A stretch of 64,000 bases of DNA from Alsobacter sp045348435 (GCF_045348435.1 NZ_CP157484.1:1302001-1366000); one strand, 5' to 3'; counted from the stretch's first letter, positions 40,926 through 49,810 are shown. Notes: generated from the letters alone by a model not told the origin. Translations and numbers: made by a program.

Positions 40926-41810
40926 TCAGATGGAGGGAAAGCCCGGCGTGCGGCTGGGCGCGTCGAGGCCGAAAAACTCCTTGAACGCGGCGTCATAAAG
41001 CTCGTTCTGGTGGCCGAACATGGCGACGTTGAAGGTCGTGTTGACGAAATTCAGCCAGTCGGGATCGCCCTGGCGAAGGGCGGCGGCGTACAGCATCGAG
41101 AACCACTTCTTGCCGCTGTCGGCGTAGCGGGTCGGGTTTTTGGCGACCATCCACCGCACGGTGGACAGGTCGACCGCAGCCGCATCGGCCCGCTTCGACT
41201 CCAGCGCCTGGATGACGTTGGCCTGGGTGTCGATCTGCATGACCTGGGCATGCGGCAAGGCCTGATGCACCGAGTTTTCCGCATCCACGTTCTGCAGGAT
41301 CGAGACGCGCGTCGACGCGCCGCCGGCCAGAAGCTGGTCGAAGCTCTTGTTTTGGGCGTCGGGACGGGTGAGCAGCGCGATGCCTTCGACGTAATAGGGC
41401 CGGGTGAAGGCGACGAGTTGCGCCCGCTGCGGCGTCACCGTCATGAACTGGATGACGATGTCGACCTTGCCGGTGGTGATGTTGGGAATCCGTTGGGCGG
41501 GGTCTTCGCGCACGAAGTCGACCTTGGACGCGTCATCGAACAGACCCTTGGCCAAGATCCGTCCCATGGTGATGTCCATGCCGACGAGTTCGCCCTTCTC
41601 GTTCTCAAAGTGCCAGGGCGCATTCGTGCTGCCGGTGCCGACGATCAGCTTGCCGCGATCGAGGACGGTGCGCAGCAGGCTGGTCGGCGCCGCCTGCGCC
41701 GCGGCCTTTTCCGCCGTAAGGGCCACGGTCGCCGCCGTGGCGGCGCCCGCCAGGGCCAGTCCCGTCGTGCTCAGCTTCAAGAATTCCCTGCGCGCCTGCT
41801 CGTGTCCCAC
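40926..41810 (-). CDS. Amino-acid ABC transporter binding protein
   Basis: 294 residues from GTG 41810, chosen because GGAGAG precedes it and the protein then begins with a twin-arginine-like signal ('HEQARREFLKLSTTGLALAG'). The mature part is a family 3 solute-binding protein: 'RTVLDRGKLIVGTGSTNAPW', 'GELVGMDITMGRILAKGL', 'ITTGKVDIVIQFMTVTPQRA', 'SKRADAAAVDLSTVRWM'. It captures the substrate in the periplasm for the two permeases. Substrate specificity cannot be read from the sequence; an acidic or polar amino acid, or a derivative, is likely. Confidence 0.92.
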   Translation of the reverse strand: MGHEQARREFLKLSTTGLALAGAATAATVALTAEKAAAQAAPTSLLRTVLDRGKLIVGTGSTNAPWHFENEKGELVGMDITMGRILAKGLFDDASKVDFVREDPAQRIPNITTGKVDIVIQFMTVTPQRAQLVAFTRPYYVEGIALLTRPDAQNKSFDQLLAGGASTRVSILQNVDAENSVHQALPHAQVMQIDTQANVIQALESKRADAAAVDLSTVRWMVAKNPTRYADSGKKWFSMLYAAALRQGDPDWLNFVNTTFNVAMFGHQNELYDAAFKEFFGLDAPSRTPGFPSI

Positions 41811-42485
41811 GACGCTCTCCGTCCGGTACCGCCTCTCGTCCGGCGCGCCCGGCGGGTACCTGGGCCGGTCGCCCTTCTCGACGCACATGCATGGACAACG
41901 TGGTTCGAAGTGGACCCTCGTCCAATGAATTGAAACGAGCTTAGCAGGATGCGACCTGCCGTGAAGGGGGCGGGTCGCATCCTGGCGATCAAGGAGCGTC
42001 GCCTAATAGGCGACGCCCCGGATGGGCGCTGTTGGCGCGCCCGCCCCAACCCGGGGCGCAGCGTCGCCCAGCCTGGCGCAGGCCGGCGAACGTCATCGGT
42101 AAGCGCGGTGGCCGGACTTGCGGGTGGCTCGCCGGGAGGCCGCTGCGCGCCCATCCGCCGCCGAAGATTCCAGCCACGCTGCCGCCGCTCGCTCCAGCGT
42201 CAGCGGCGGTGCGACCGGCCAAACAGGATGAAGCGGCGGCCCTCGGGGGCGGCGAGGTGGCGTTGGCCGGCGAGGCCCCGAGCCAGACCGGCGCTTTGCA
42301 GGCGCGTCGACGATCGGTGGCGACCGCCAGCACGCGTCCGAGCACCACCAGGTCAGTGACCGGGGACGCGACGGAAGGCAGATCATGCGCCGGCCTGTCG
42401 ACGCCGACGACGGCGGCAGCGCCTCCATCCGCCCCTCCAGGCGCGAGCTGTGCTATCTTCCGCGCATGCAGGACGGGACGGGGCG
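41811..42485. other. Gene-poor stretch before parA-like gene
   Basis: 675 bases. A minus-strand reading with 'VVLGRVLAVATDRRRACKAP' between 42230 and 42350 is protein-like but changes frame and has no recognised family, so it may be a relic. The bases near 41811-41940 should hold the promoter of the ABC operon. Confidence 0.35.
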
Positions 42486-43136
42486 GTGATCACGGTCATA
42501 GGCGGCGCCAAAGGGGGAACCGGCAAGTCCACGGTAGCCACCAACCTTGCCGTGATGAACGCACGGCAGGGGGCGGACGTGCTGCTCGTCGACGCCGATG
42601 AGCAGGCCACCGCGACCGACTTCACCCTGATGCGCAACCAGACGCTTGCCCAAGGCGCAGGCTACACCTGCGTGTCGTTGACCGGCCGGGCGTTGGCGAC
42701 GGAGCTTCGTCGCCTGGCCCCGAAATACGACCGGATCGTCATAGACCTTGGCGGAGGAAACCAGGCCAGCCAGCGCGGCGCCCTCGCCTTGGCGGATGTC
42801 TGTCTGTTGCCCTTCGGCCCGCGCTCTTTCGATGTCTGGACGCTGCAGCGCGCCGCCGACGTGATTGATGAGGCGCGCGCCCTCAATCCCGGTCTGAAGG
42901 CTTTGGCGTTCCTGAACAGGGCGGACGCGCAGGGGGCGGATAATGAATCCGCCGGCGCCATCATCCGCGCGCAGCCCAGCCTCACTTTTATCCCCACCCC
43001 GTTGGTGAACCGCAAGAGCTATCCGCGCGCGTCGTCCGTCGGGCTCGGCGTCGTCGAATTCACCCCCTCTGACGCCAAGGCCTGCGCCGAAATCGAGGCG
43101 CTCTACGAGGCCGTGTTTCGCCCGCCGCGGAGTTAG
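42486..43136 (+). CDS. ParA/MinD-family ATPase
   Basis: 216 residues from GTG 42486 (reading M-ITVIGGAKGGTGKST) with a G-rich site upstream. The deviant Walker A 'KGGTGKST', 'LLVDADEQATATDF', 'DRIVIDLGGGNQASQRGAL' and 'ADVCLLPFGPRSFDVWTL' identify a small ParA-type ATPase close to plasmid/ICE partition proteins. There is no parB and no centromere-like repeat array nearby, so it is an orphan, perhaps from an integrated element. Confidence 0.88.
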   Translation: MITVIGGAKGGTGKSTVATNLAVMNARQGADVLLVDADEQATATDFTLMRNQTLAQGAGYTCVSLTGRALATELRRLAPKYDRIVIDLGGGNQASQRGALALADVCLLPFGPRSFDVWTLQRAADVIDEARALNPGLKALAFLNRADAQGADNESAGAIIRAQPSLTFIPTPLVNRKSYPRASSVGLGVVEFTPSDAKACAEIEALYEAVFRPPRS

Positions 43137-43479
43137 CCGAGACGCTCTCGCGCTCAGCGATCTTGCCAGATCCGCAAACTGAAGGGCGGCCGCGCGCTGA
43201 CGCGAAGTGTATCCCGCTGTGACGCAGCAAGTGCCTTCGACCCAACGGGCGTCGGGCGTCTGCCTACGGCAGCGGCCAGCGTTCTGGGGAACCCCAGTGG
43301 CCGGCGAAGCCCATCCTTGATTGCGACTTGCCTCGCTGTCAGCGCCGCTCGCCGTCATGCCTCCCGCGGCCCGTAGGTTCTGACGGGGAACCGACGGGCT
43401 GCCCAATTGCATCTGTCGAGCCCGCCCTCGGGCTCCGATCACGCTCACGTCTTGGGTCGGGTCGAGCCCAGCTCAGGAC
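43137..43479. other. Intergenic region, nothing assigned
   Basis: About 340 bases after the ParA-like gene with no plausible coding frame or repeat. Confidence 0.35.
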
Positions 43480-43582
43480 CCCTGGGCCTTGCTGTGGCGT
43501 TGTTGAGCCGCAGTGAAGAATTCCCCCTCCAGGCTGCATGGAGGCCCCGCGGCCACCGTTAGCCCCGCGGGGCCTTCTTCAT
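43480..43582 (+). ncRNA. Candidate small RNA ending in intrinsic terminator
   Basis: A stretch with a C-rich block (TTCCCCCTCC, 43530-43539), possibly able to pair with ribosome sites, is followed by a strong hairpin: AGGCCCCGCGG (43542-43552) with CCGCGGGGCCT (43565-43575), then TCTTCATT. No gene on the plus strand ends just before it (ParA stops 400 bases earlier). Anti-Shine-Dalgarno RNAs of this shape are known in Rhizobiales. The hairpin is clear; the RNA is inference. Confidence 0.4.
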
Positions 43583-43680
43583 TTGCGCCGCGCCGCAACG
43601 CCCGGCCAGTGACGGCGCTGTTGCGGGGGCGTAAATGACAGCGCAGCAGCCGCCGTCGCAGGAGCCGTCCCTCCCAACTA

Positions 43681-43706
43681 AAGGAAAGCCCCGCCGAAGC
43701 GGGGCT
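43681..43706 (-). terminator. Terminator of the mucR-like gene
   Basis: AGCCCCGC (43687-43694), a CGAA loop (TTCG on the minus strand), and GCGGGGCT (43699-43706). On the minus strand it is followed by TTCCTTTAG. It lies 63 bases after the MucR-like stop. An extra-stable UUCG loop and partial T tract fit an intrinsic terminator. Confidence 0.75.
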
Positions 43707-43768
43707 GAAGCCGCAGCAACGGGCAGCGTCACTGCCCTTGCATTGGACCGAAACGGGCTACCCCAGTC

Positions 43769-44251
43769 TTAAGCCGCCTTGGCCTTTGGCGGACGGCCTC
43801 TCCTGGCCCGGGGGGCGGGCGACTCGGCGAAGGCCTGCACCGGCGCGCTCGCGGCGGGCTTGCGGCCCAGGCCCATGCTCCTGGCCAGTGTGGAGCGAGC
43901 CTCGGCGTAATTCGGCGCCACCATCGGGTAGTCGCTCGGCAGGCCCCATTTGGCGCGGTACTCGGCCGGAGTCAGGCCATATTTGACCGCAAGATGGCGC
44001 TTCATCGATTTGAAGCTCCTCCCGTCTTCCAGGCAGATGATCGCGTCCGGCGTCACTGATTTTTTAATGGAGACAGCTGGTTTTGCCTCGACGGGGGGCT
44101 CTTCGACTTTGCCGCCCGCCGCCGAGGTCAGCGCTTTGTGCACGTTGGCGATCAGGGCTGGTATTTCGCTATGCGAAATCGAGTTATTGGCCAAATACGC
44201 GGCGACGATGTCCGCGACGAAGTGTAGGGTGCTTTCGGGAAGTTCAGACAT
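43769..44251 (-). CDS. MucR/Ros-family transcriptional regulator
   Basis: 160 residues. N-terminal helical dimerisation part ('HFVADIVAAYLANNSISHSE'), then the Ros/MucR zinc-finger-like DNA-binding domain: 'DAIICLEDGRSFKSMKRHLA', 'VKYGLTPAEYRAKWGLPSDY' and 'PMVAPNYAEARSTLARSMGL', and an AT-hook-like basic tail ('RARRGRPPKAKA'). MucR regulators silence or tune exopolysaccharide, motility and surface genes in Rhizobiales by binding A+T-rich DNA. Genes of that kind (curli, rhamnose, RTX) are in this window, so it is a possible regulator of them (inference). The A+T-rich upstream part (44275-44305) suits autoregulation. Confidence 0.93.
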   Translation of the reverse strand: MSELPESTLHFVADIVAAYLANNSISHSEIPALIANVHKALTSAAGGKVEEPPVEAKPAVSIKKSVTPDAIICLEDGRSFKSMKRHLAVKYGLTPAEYRAKWGLPSDYPMVAPNYAEARSTLARSMGLGRKPAASAPVQAFAESPAPRARRGRPPKAKAA

Positions 44252-44478
44252 CTTCAGCTCCTATGCTTCACCACAGCTATAGGTAAGTAGATTAGATTAC
44301 AAGTGGACAGTCATGGGCAGGAAGAGGCGCCCAGGGTTCGCCCGGAACGCCGCTCGCGGCTCCAGCCGTATCGCCCGATCCGGCGTCCCCGATCCTCGCC
44401 CGCGAGCGCCCGGCTCCGCCGTGCTTCCACCCGACGCACGCTCTCAGCGCCGACCCGCATCCCGCCCGAAGCCCTGCC

Positions 44479-44844
44479 TCACAGCGCCGCCGCGATGCGC
44501 GCCTTCAACTCGGTGGCCGTGAAGGGCTTTCGCAGCCAGTCGACCTCCTGACGAAGATGGGTCGCGGCCCTGGCGGCTTCCCCGGTCATGATGATCGCCG
44601 GAATGTCTTCGCCCTCATGGCGCAGCGTGAACATAAGGTCATCCCCGGTCTGATCGCCGAGGAAGTAGTCGAGGATCAACACGTCGTAATCCCGCACTCG
44701 GACGTGGGCCAGCGCGCTCTCCACATCGCCGGCGCAATCGACGTCATGAACGCCGATTTCGGCCAGCATCTTGGTCACGATGGTCAGCATGGGCGGGAAG
44801 TCGTCCACAACGAGCACGGTCGTCCGGTGCAAATTCTTGTCCAT
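44479..44844 (-). CDS. Single-domain response regulator
   Basis: 121 residues from ATG 44844 (MDKNLHRTTVLVVDDFPPML). Receiver motifs: 'VVDDF', 'YDVLILDYFLGDQTGDD' (phospho-Asp), 'PAIIMTGEAA' (Thr) and 'WLRKPFTATEL' (Lys). No output domain. It starts two bases after the stop of the other receiver gene, so both are in one transcript. Confidence 0.9.
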   Translation of the reverse strand: MDKNLHRTTVLVVDDFPPMLTIVTKMLAEIGVHDVDCAGDVESALAHVRVRDYDVLILDYFLGDQTGDDLMFTLRHEGEDIPAIIMTGEAARAATHLRQEVDWLRKPFTATELKARIAAAL

Positions 44845-44846
44845 GC

Positions 44847-45341
44847 TTAGACTCGCGCAGCCTTGAACGTGTTCACCCTGCCGTGTCCCGGCGCCGTCAC
44901 CGTCGGTTGCGGCAGATCTTCGGCCACGCTGGGCAGGATCTCGTCCAGCTTGCGCCGGATGGCGTCTTCCTTGAACGGCTTGAGAATATAGCCCGCGACT
45001 TTTCCTCGCGCCCGAGCCACATAACGCGGGTCGAGACTGCCCGTGATCATCAGGAAGGGGGCGGTGATCCCGGCGTCGTGACAAGCCTTGGCCAGTTGCA
45101 GACCGTCGATGGCGGGCATCTCGATGTCACAGAGGACCGCACGGTAGCTGCGTTGGCTGATGAGCGAAAAGGCCGTCCGCGCGTCCGCTGCGACGTCGAT
45201 CTCGCGCACGCCGAGGCGGCCCAGCATCTTGACGATGATGGTCCGGACGGCGCCGCTGTCGTCGACAAGCAGGAGCGGTTCGGCGCGCTTGCCAAGACTG
45301 ACGAAATCGTCGGTCAGATAGGTGTCGAGTTCAGGCAACAT
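44847..45341 (-). CDS. Response regulator receiver protein
   Basis: 164 residues (MLPELDTYLTDDFVSLGKRA). A receiver with 'LLLVDDSGAVRTIIVKML', 'YRAVLCDIEMPAIDGLQLAK' (phospho-Asp), 'APFLMITGSLD' and 'AGYILKPFKEDAIRRKL'. About 20 extra residues at each end have no known motif. It precedes the second receiver gene. Tandem receivers without a kinase suggest a CheY-like or phosphorelay role with partners elsewhere. Confidence 0.9.
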   Translation of the reverse strand: MLPELDTYLTDDFVSLGKRAEPLLLVDDSGAVRTIIVKMLGRLGVREIDVAADARTAFSLISQRSYRAVLCDIEMPAIDGLQLAKACHDAGITAPFLMITGSLDPRYVARARGKVAGYILKPFKEDAIRRKLDEILPSVAEDLPQPTVTAPGHGRVNTFKAARV

Positions 45342-45992
45342 GGACGGTCCTTTCTGCCTTACTTCAGCGCAAGGCAGTTAAGGAAACGTTGAACGCAAGC
45401 ACATGGTAAAAATCAACAATCTGTGCGTTGATAGGTAATAGCACGGATACGGCGAGGGCGGCCGCTGAAGTCGGTATCCGGCCCAACGAGCATCGTGGCT
45501 GTGTCGGCCAGTTCCGTGTTGGCAAGATCGGGCGTCGAAGTTCCCGCGCCGGACTGCTTTAAACGTATCGGCCCAAGCCGCGGCGATCGACACCAGCGGA
45601 GACGCGACGACCGGGACCGCAGAAGATCCAGCGTGCGTCGCTCCGCGAAGCGGAGATATTTGCCACACTGCACCGCTCGGCGAAGACCGAATGTGAGCGT
45701 ATCCCCCGCTCGCTTCTTAACCCGCGTCGGCAGGGTTTGTCGTGCCGACAACCGATCCGGATTTCTAAGATCTGCAAGCCAGGACCCCGTTTCGGCTCTA
45801 ATGCCGTACGAGTGAGGCGATGCCGTTCCGTGACTGGGCGGCGATGGATCAACTTCGGGGGGCCGCGGTCCTGGTGCTGGGACTGCGGATGTTCACCGTC
45901 TGGCCGGACGAGCGAAGCGAGGCGTTTGCCGGAGCCGCTGTGACTGTTACGCTGACGCTCGGTTCGGATGAGCATGCTTCTGGTTCGCACTT
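45342..45992. other. Gene-free stretch
   Basis: About 650 bases without recognised gene. The first 100 bases upstream of 45341 are A+T-rich and likely contain the receiver operon promoter. Confidence 0.35.
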
Positions 45993-46020
45993 CAGCCCCG
46001 TCCGACGGGGCTGTCTTTTT
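45993..46020 (+). terminator. Intrinsic terminator
   Basis: CAGCCCCGT (45993-46001), a CCG loop and ACGGGGCTG (46005-46013), followed by TCTTTTTT: a textbook plus-strand terminator. No recognisable gene lies upstream, so it may end a small RNA or a short unannotated transcript starting around 45830. Confidence 0.8.
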
Positions 46021-46583
46021 TACCCGGTCGACCTCTTCCGGCTGTCCAACGATTCTGTGTGAAGCTCCACCGCGCCCGTCCGCGTTGGCCTGCCCCTGGC
46101 CGCAGCCCACCGCCGGTTGCCGTCGGGAAGAAAGCCGACATGGCTCGGGACCGAGTTCCGCGCCATTGCGTATGCACTCCCCACGCGGCAACTCGGAACG
46201 GCGCGCAGATTCCCACGCGCAGGCGCGACGCTCCATCATGGCCTATGTCTCGCGCCCGGCAAGCTCTGGTCGAGCGGCTGAAGGTCAGGGTCTTCTGCAA
46301 AGGCGGCCGACCGCACCCTAGCGCGAGCCGCGCGCTTTGGCCTCAGGTCGTGGCGCGCCCAGGCCCTCTGGAGCCGCGATCGAGGTTCTCTCCCGGCCGC
46401 CGGAGGCTGGCGGACGGACATCGCAAGTTGGGAACTGCATCAAGCGAGCACCCCGGCGCCAAGCGGGTTCGAATTCGGACATGGCTATAGGGGTGGCGGT
46501 TTGTCTTCCAAGAATCAACTGGCGTTTTCAGTCCCGCTAGCGAAGCTTGCGCAGCGGCGACACACCGCGGAGGGGGGCCGGCC
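46021..46583. other. Gene-free stretch
   Basis: About 560 bases, only shadow frames. The last 20 bases hold a strong GGAGGGGGG ribosome site for the next gene. Confidence 0.35.
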
Positions 46584-46907
46584 ATGGGCGATGTACTTAG
46601 GTCCGAGCTCGTTCGTCAGCTGCGGCTGAGCGGACAGGTCCAACTGAACGCGCGGGAGATCGACGCGCTGGTTCAAGCCGTGCGGCTGGCGCTGACGCGG
46701 CCGACCCAGGCGATGCTGAAAGCCGGTTGGGGGCACCATCTCAATGTAGAGACGCAGTTGGGGCGCGAATATGCCACCGACGACTACGAACGCGTGATGA
46801 CGGCGTTTTTTGAGTCCCTGGCCGCGCCGAAACAGCCGAAGGAGACTCCCTCGGCCTCGGCTGGACGCCCAGGACCGCTCCGTGAGCGCAAAGCACATGG
46901 GCCCTAA
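46584..46907 (+). CDS. Small 'KAGWGHHLN' family protein (copy 2)
   Basis: 107 residues from ATG 46584 (MGDVLRSELVRQLRLSGQVQ). It shares 'LRSELVRQLRL', 'EIDALVQAVRLALTRPT', 'AMLKAGWGHHLNVETQLGRE' and 'YATDDYERVMTAFFE' with the protein at 26998-27336 and the relic at 55075-55160. It is probably a small helical cytoplasmic protein; no family recognised. A putative winged-helix gene follows 2.2 kb downstream on the same strand. Confidence 0.75.
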   Translation: MGDVLRSELVRQLRLSGQVQLNAREIDALVQAVRLALTRPTQAMLKAGWGHHLNVETQLGREYATDDYERVMTAFFESLAAPKQPKETPSASAGRPGPLRERKAHGP

Positions 46908-47318
46908 GGAGGATCGGGACTCTTCACCGAGAACGCGCTGCATTTCAATGAGCGGGTCAGGGCGCCAGCGCTGTGCGCCCTGGGGGGCTTAAACCGGGAG
47001 CTTGCGAGGAGGCCTCCATGCGCATCCTGCTCGCGCCCATAAATGTGTCCCGGCCAAAGGCATAATAATTGAGGCCGCCGCCGAAGTCGCCGGACCGCTA
47101 GAACCGTGCGGACGGCCCGCGCCCTGATCAGCCGTGAGCCGATCGACGACGCTGTGCTGGATGAGGACTTGAATGGGCGGGCGGCCCGTCCCGTGGCTGA
47201 CGTCCGTCGGAATGCCCCTGCCATTCGTGACCGCCTCGGGCTACGACGGCGCGGCCATGCCCCGCGCCTATGCTGGCCTTCGTTTCATCAAGGAAACGGC
47301 GCAGGCGCTCTGGCGAGG

Positions 47319-47588
47319 TCAGAGCGTCGCCGCCCGGCGACACAGCAAACCCGCGCCAGGGCCGATCAACGCGGCCGCCACGCCCGTCTGGATGATCCAG
47401 CTGCAGTCAGGGTCGGACATCCGCAGGCCGAGAAAAGTGCCAAGCAGCAGGAGCGATACGGCGCCCAGAGCGAAAGTCGCCACGAAGCCCACGGAGTAAG
47501 AGGCTACCCGACCATACCGCGTCCGGGCGAGGAAAGTCGTCCCCGCAGCAAAGACCGCCATCAAGCCCCACGTCAGCATCGCATTCAT
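47319..47588 (-). CDS. Small membrane protein
   Basis: 89 residues with three hydrophobic segments: 'MLTWGLMAVFAAGTTFLART', 'VGFVATFALGAVSLLLLGTF' and 'WIIQTGVAAALIGPGAGLLC'. The hydrophobic pattern is unlikely for a chance frame. The start may be the second ATG (47579), which is better placed for the CAGG site. Function unknown. Confidence 0.5.
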   Translation of the reverse strand: MNAMLTWGLMAVFAAGTTFLARTRYGRVASYSVGFVATFALGAVSLLLLGTFLGLRMSDPDCSWIIQTGVAAALIGPGAGLLCRRAATL

Positions 47589-48239
47589 CCTGCGTCAGAC
47601 TGACCCGATGATCGCTCGGCAAGCATTGAAGGATCGTAAAACGTGCTCACGCCAGGCGACGCCGTCGCGCGCCGCGCCCGTCCCTAATGGGCCCAATGCC
47701 CCGCCCGACGCGAGCGGTCCAACATGCCTGCCTTTGGCTCATCGCGAACGGGCCACGGCCCACTTCAGCGTGCGGATTGCCCGGAAGCGATCTTTGGGAC
47801 GGTAAGGGGTGAGGTCGCGCTGCGTCCCTTGCGCTCCTTCTATGGCGGTCACCGGCTCCGCAGCGCAGTCCCAGCGCTCTTGGCATGCGATCGCAACGCC
47901 TGCGCCGTGCCCTGGGCCACTGACGGCGGCGATGGCGCATTTGGCGTCCGTAGGCGCTGGGCTTGCCACCAGGGTCGCCGCCGCGGCCGCAATTCGCGGC
48001 GGCGCCCGCCAATCCCGGGCCGCCGGCCAGCTGGCCGCCGCCGTGACGGCGATGTGTCTGGCTCACTGCTAAGCCACCAGCTTGCGGCGGCGCAGGGCGG
48101 CTTGGCTGCCGATGAGCCAAATGGAGCGGGCCGGCGGCTCGGAACCCTGCGTGTCCGATCGCCCGGGCGGAGTCCTGCGCCGCTTTACCGCGGCGTCGGC
48201 CGGCCGCGCCGCGGCTTGGCGAGATCAACCCCGTTCTCG
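47589..48239. other. Gene-free GC-rich stretch
   Basis: 650 bases. A long minus-strand frame exists, but its translation is Arg/Pro/Ala-rich with no domain. No feature assigned. Confidence 0.35.
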
Positions 48240-48440
48240 CGCAGCCCCCAGTGCTGGCTCGCCCGGGCAGGACGTCCGCTCCGCAGATCGAACCGGAATT
48301 GCGAAACGAACCACATCGCCGCGCGGGGGCCGCCTTGCCCCAGCGGCCGCCCCGCCTTCGCGGGCCCGGGGGCGGCGGGCTGAAGGCGCCAGTCCGCGCA
48401 CCGCGGCCGGCAAGAGCCGATCGAGCCGGAACCCCGTGCT
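48240..48440 (+). repeat. Dispersed repeat shared with 28800-28960
   Basis: From GACGTCCGCTCC through TTGCGAAACGAACC to GTCCGCGCACCG the order of blocks is the same as at 28808-28945, with many substitutions. Not coding in either place. Confidence 0.5.
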
Positions 48441-48494
48441 GGGCTGACCGGGGTCGCCATCGGCGCCGAGGAGACGGCGTATGATTATGATGAC

Positions 48495-48800
48495 GCCTCG
48501 TCGCCGCGGCGCAGCAGGAATTCGGCCCCACGGCGCCGCCCACGGACATCGCCGCCTTCGCCCGCAACGCCGTCTTGCGCCGGCTGTCCCAGCTGCTCGC
48601 GGCCAAAGCCGCTTGCCTGGACCGTGAGCCTGACGGCGAGGCGGCGGCGCAGATCCATAGGGCGGCCGGGCGGGCAAGCAGGGTCACCTTCCAGCCGCGG
48701 GGCTCCGCTGCGACCGCGGCTTGGTTCGCACGAGGCTGCTCGCCCGTTTGAGAAGCGGGCGAGCTGGCCGACCCTGAGCCGCAGCCGAGGGCCTCATGCA
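48495..48800 (+). pseudogene. Relic of dispersed 'RDRDLALTRLL' family, copy 4
   Basis: In one frame: 'EFGPTAPPTDIAAFARNAVL' then 'RRLSQLLAAKAACLDREPDG' and 'EAAAQIHRAAGRAS', which extends the N-terminal part seen in copy 1 ('FGPAAPPADVAAFARHAVL'). The end (48700-48800) is a mutated form of the RDRDLAL block. This copy preserves the most of the supposed parent protein, but stops and shifts remain. Confidence 0.55.
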
Positions 48801-48965
48801 AGCGCAAGCCCGGCCCATCTTGCGAAGAACGTCGTGGGGCGTTCGCGTGACCTTAACGCACCCAGCTTGCCCGGTCGCCGCAGACCGGCATTCTAGGCGC
48901 GCGTTACCGTGGTGCCTCAACACACGAATACATATTAATCTGTTCGAAAATTTAATTTGCGGTGC

Positions 48966-48983
48966 GATATTCTTGAGATATTC
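48966..48983. promoter_or_regulatory. GATATTC direct repeat, 11-bp period
   Basis: GATATTC at 48966-48972 and 48977-48983, spaced by one helical turn in an A+T-rich window 130 bases upstream of the winged-helix-like gene. It may be an operator or promoter part. Confidence 0.3.
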
Positions 48984-49109
48984 GATCGCGGGTGCGGGTA
49001 ATTGTCATGGTTTCGGAATGTGATAGGCTGTGCAGTGATGTCGGACGTTGGAGAACAACGCCGACGGGCAGAGAGAGTCGCTTCAAGCCTCTGCGGCGCA
49101 GGAGGAGAA

Positions 49110-49745
49110 ATGACTGCCAAAAGTCAAGTGCTTCCAGGCGGCGACGGACTCCGGTCGGCCCTGGCCGAGGCGCTTCAGGGCGAACAGATCACTTTCGTGC
49201 CGGCTGAGAGCCGATCAAGCGCCAGCCTCTCGTCCATGCCCGGGGTCGCCGACGCCTCGGTCGGAGAGATTCGTGCCCTCGCGCAGAAGCTTCACGATGA
49301 TCTTGTGGCCAACAACGCGGCGTTCAGGGCATGGCTGGCGCTCAATGTAGCGCTCGACGCGCTCGACGCTGCCTGGCCGGGGCGCTCGGCTGGATCGGGG
49401 GCCAAGCCCGTTGCGGGCACGCAGAGAGCGGCGCGGCGCGCGCGGACTCAGGGCCTGACCCATGCCCCGCCCGCCAGCGCAGAGCAGCCAAGGCGCACGA
49501 TCGCCGAAGCGGCGTTGACGGCCCTGAAATACCGCCGCCGTCCTATGACCACGGCTGAACTGGTCGAAGCCATGCTGGCCGACGGCGCGCAGCACGCCTC
49601 GGCGTCCGTGTCGTCCACTCTGTCGCAAAACCCCCAGTTCCGCAGCTTGCGCTGGAATGGCGCCAAGCGGTGGTGGCCGGCGCAACTGCGTCCCCCGCGC
49701 GAGCCTAGCCGCACGGGAGAAGCCGGCCTGGATGACGAAGGCTAG
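49110..49745 (+). CDS. Putative winged-helix family protein (copy 2, intact)
   Basis: 211 residues from ATG 49110, which has GGAGGAG five bases upstream and so is preferred over ATG 49038. Middle: 'LHDDLVANNAAFRAWLALN' and 'VALDALDAAWPGRSAGSG', a helical segment shared with the relic at 27388 and, loosely, with 57822-58298. C-terminus: 'AALTALKYRRRPMTTAELVE', 'AMLADGAQHASASVSSTLSQ' and 'NPQFRSLRWNGAKRWWPA', which looks like a winged helix-turn-helix (HARE-HTH-like), and the protein at 57822 has a matching end ('SLSSSLSQSPEFVSVRHKSR'). DNA binding is inferred. Confidence 0.7.
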   Translation: MTAKSQVLPGGDGLRSALAEALQGEQITFVPAESRSSASLSSMPGVADASVGEIRALAQKLHDDLVANNAAFRAWLALNVALDALDAAWPGRSAGSGAKPVAGTQRAARRARTQGLTHAPPASAEQPRRTIAEAALTALKYRRRPMTTAELVEAMLADGAQHASASVSSTLSQNPQFRSLRWNGAKRWWPAQLRPPREPSRTGEAGLDDEG

Positions 49746-49810
49746 CTCCGCTTTTTGCGGCCCTTGCATGAGGAGCAAAGGCGTCTTCGACTGCTCGCGC
49801 AGTTGGGAGT

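Noticed and set aside
47647..48807. 386-codon minus-strand frame
   Set aside because: Composition is Arg/Pro/Ala-rich with no domain, and the plus strand here carries recognisable relics of repeat families.
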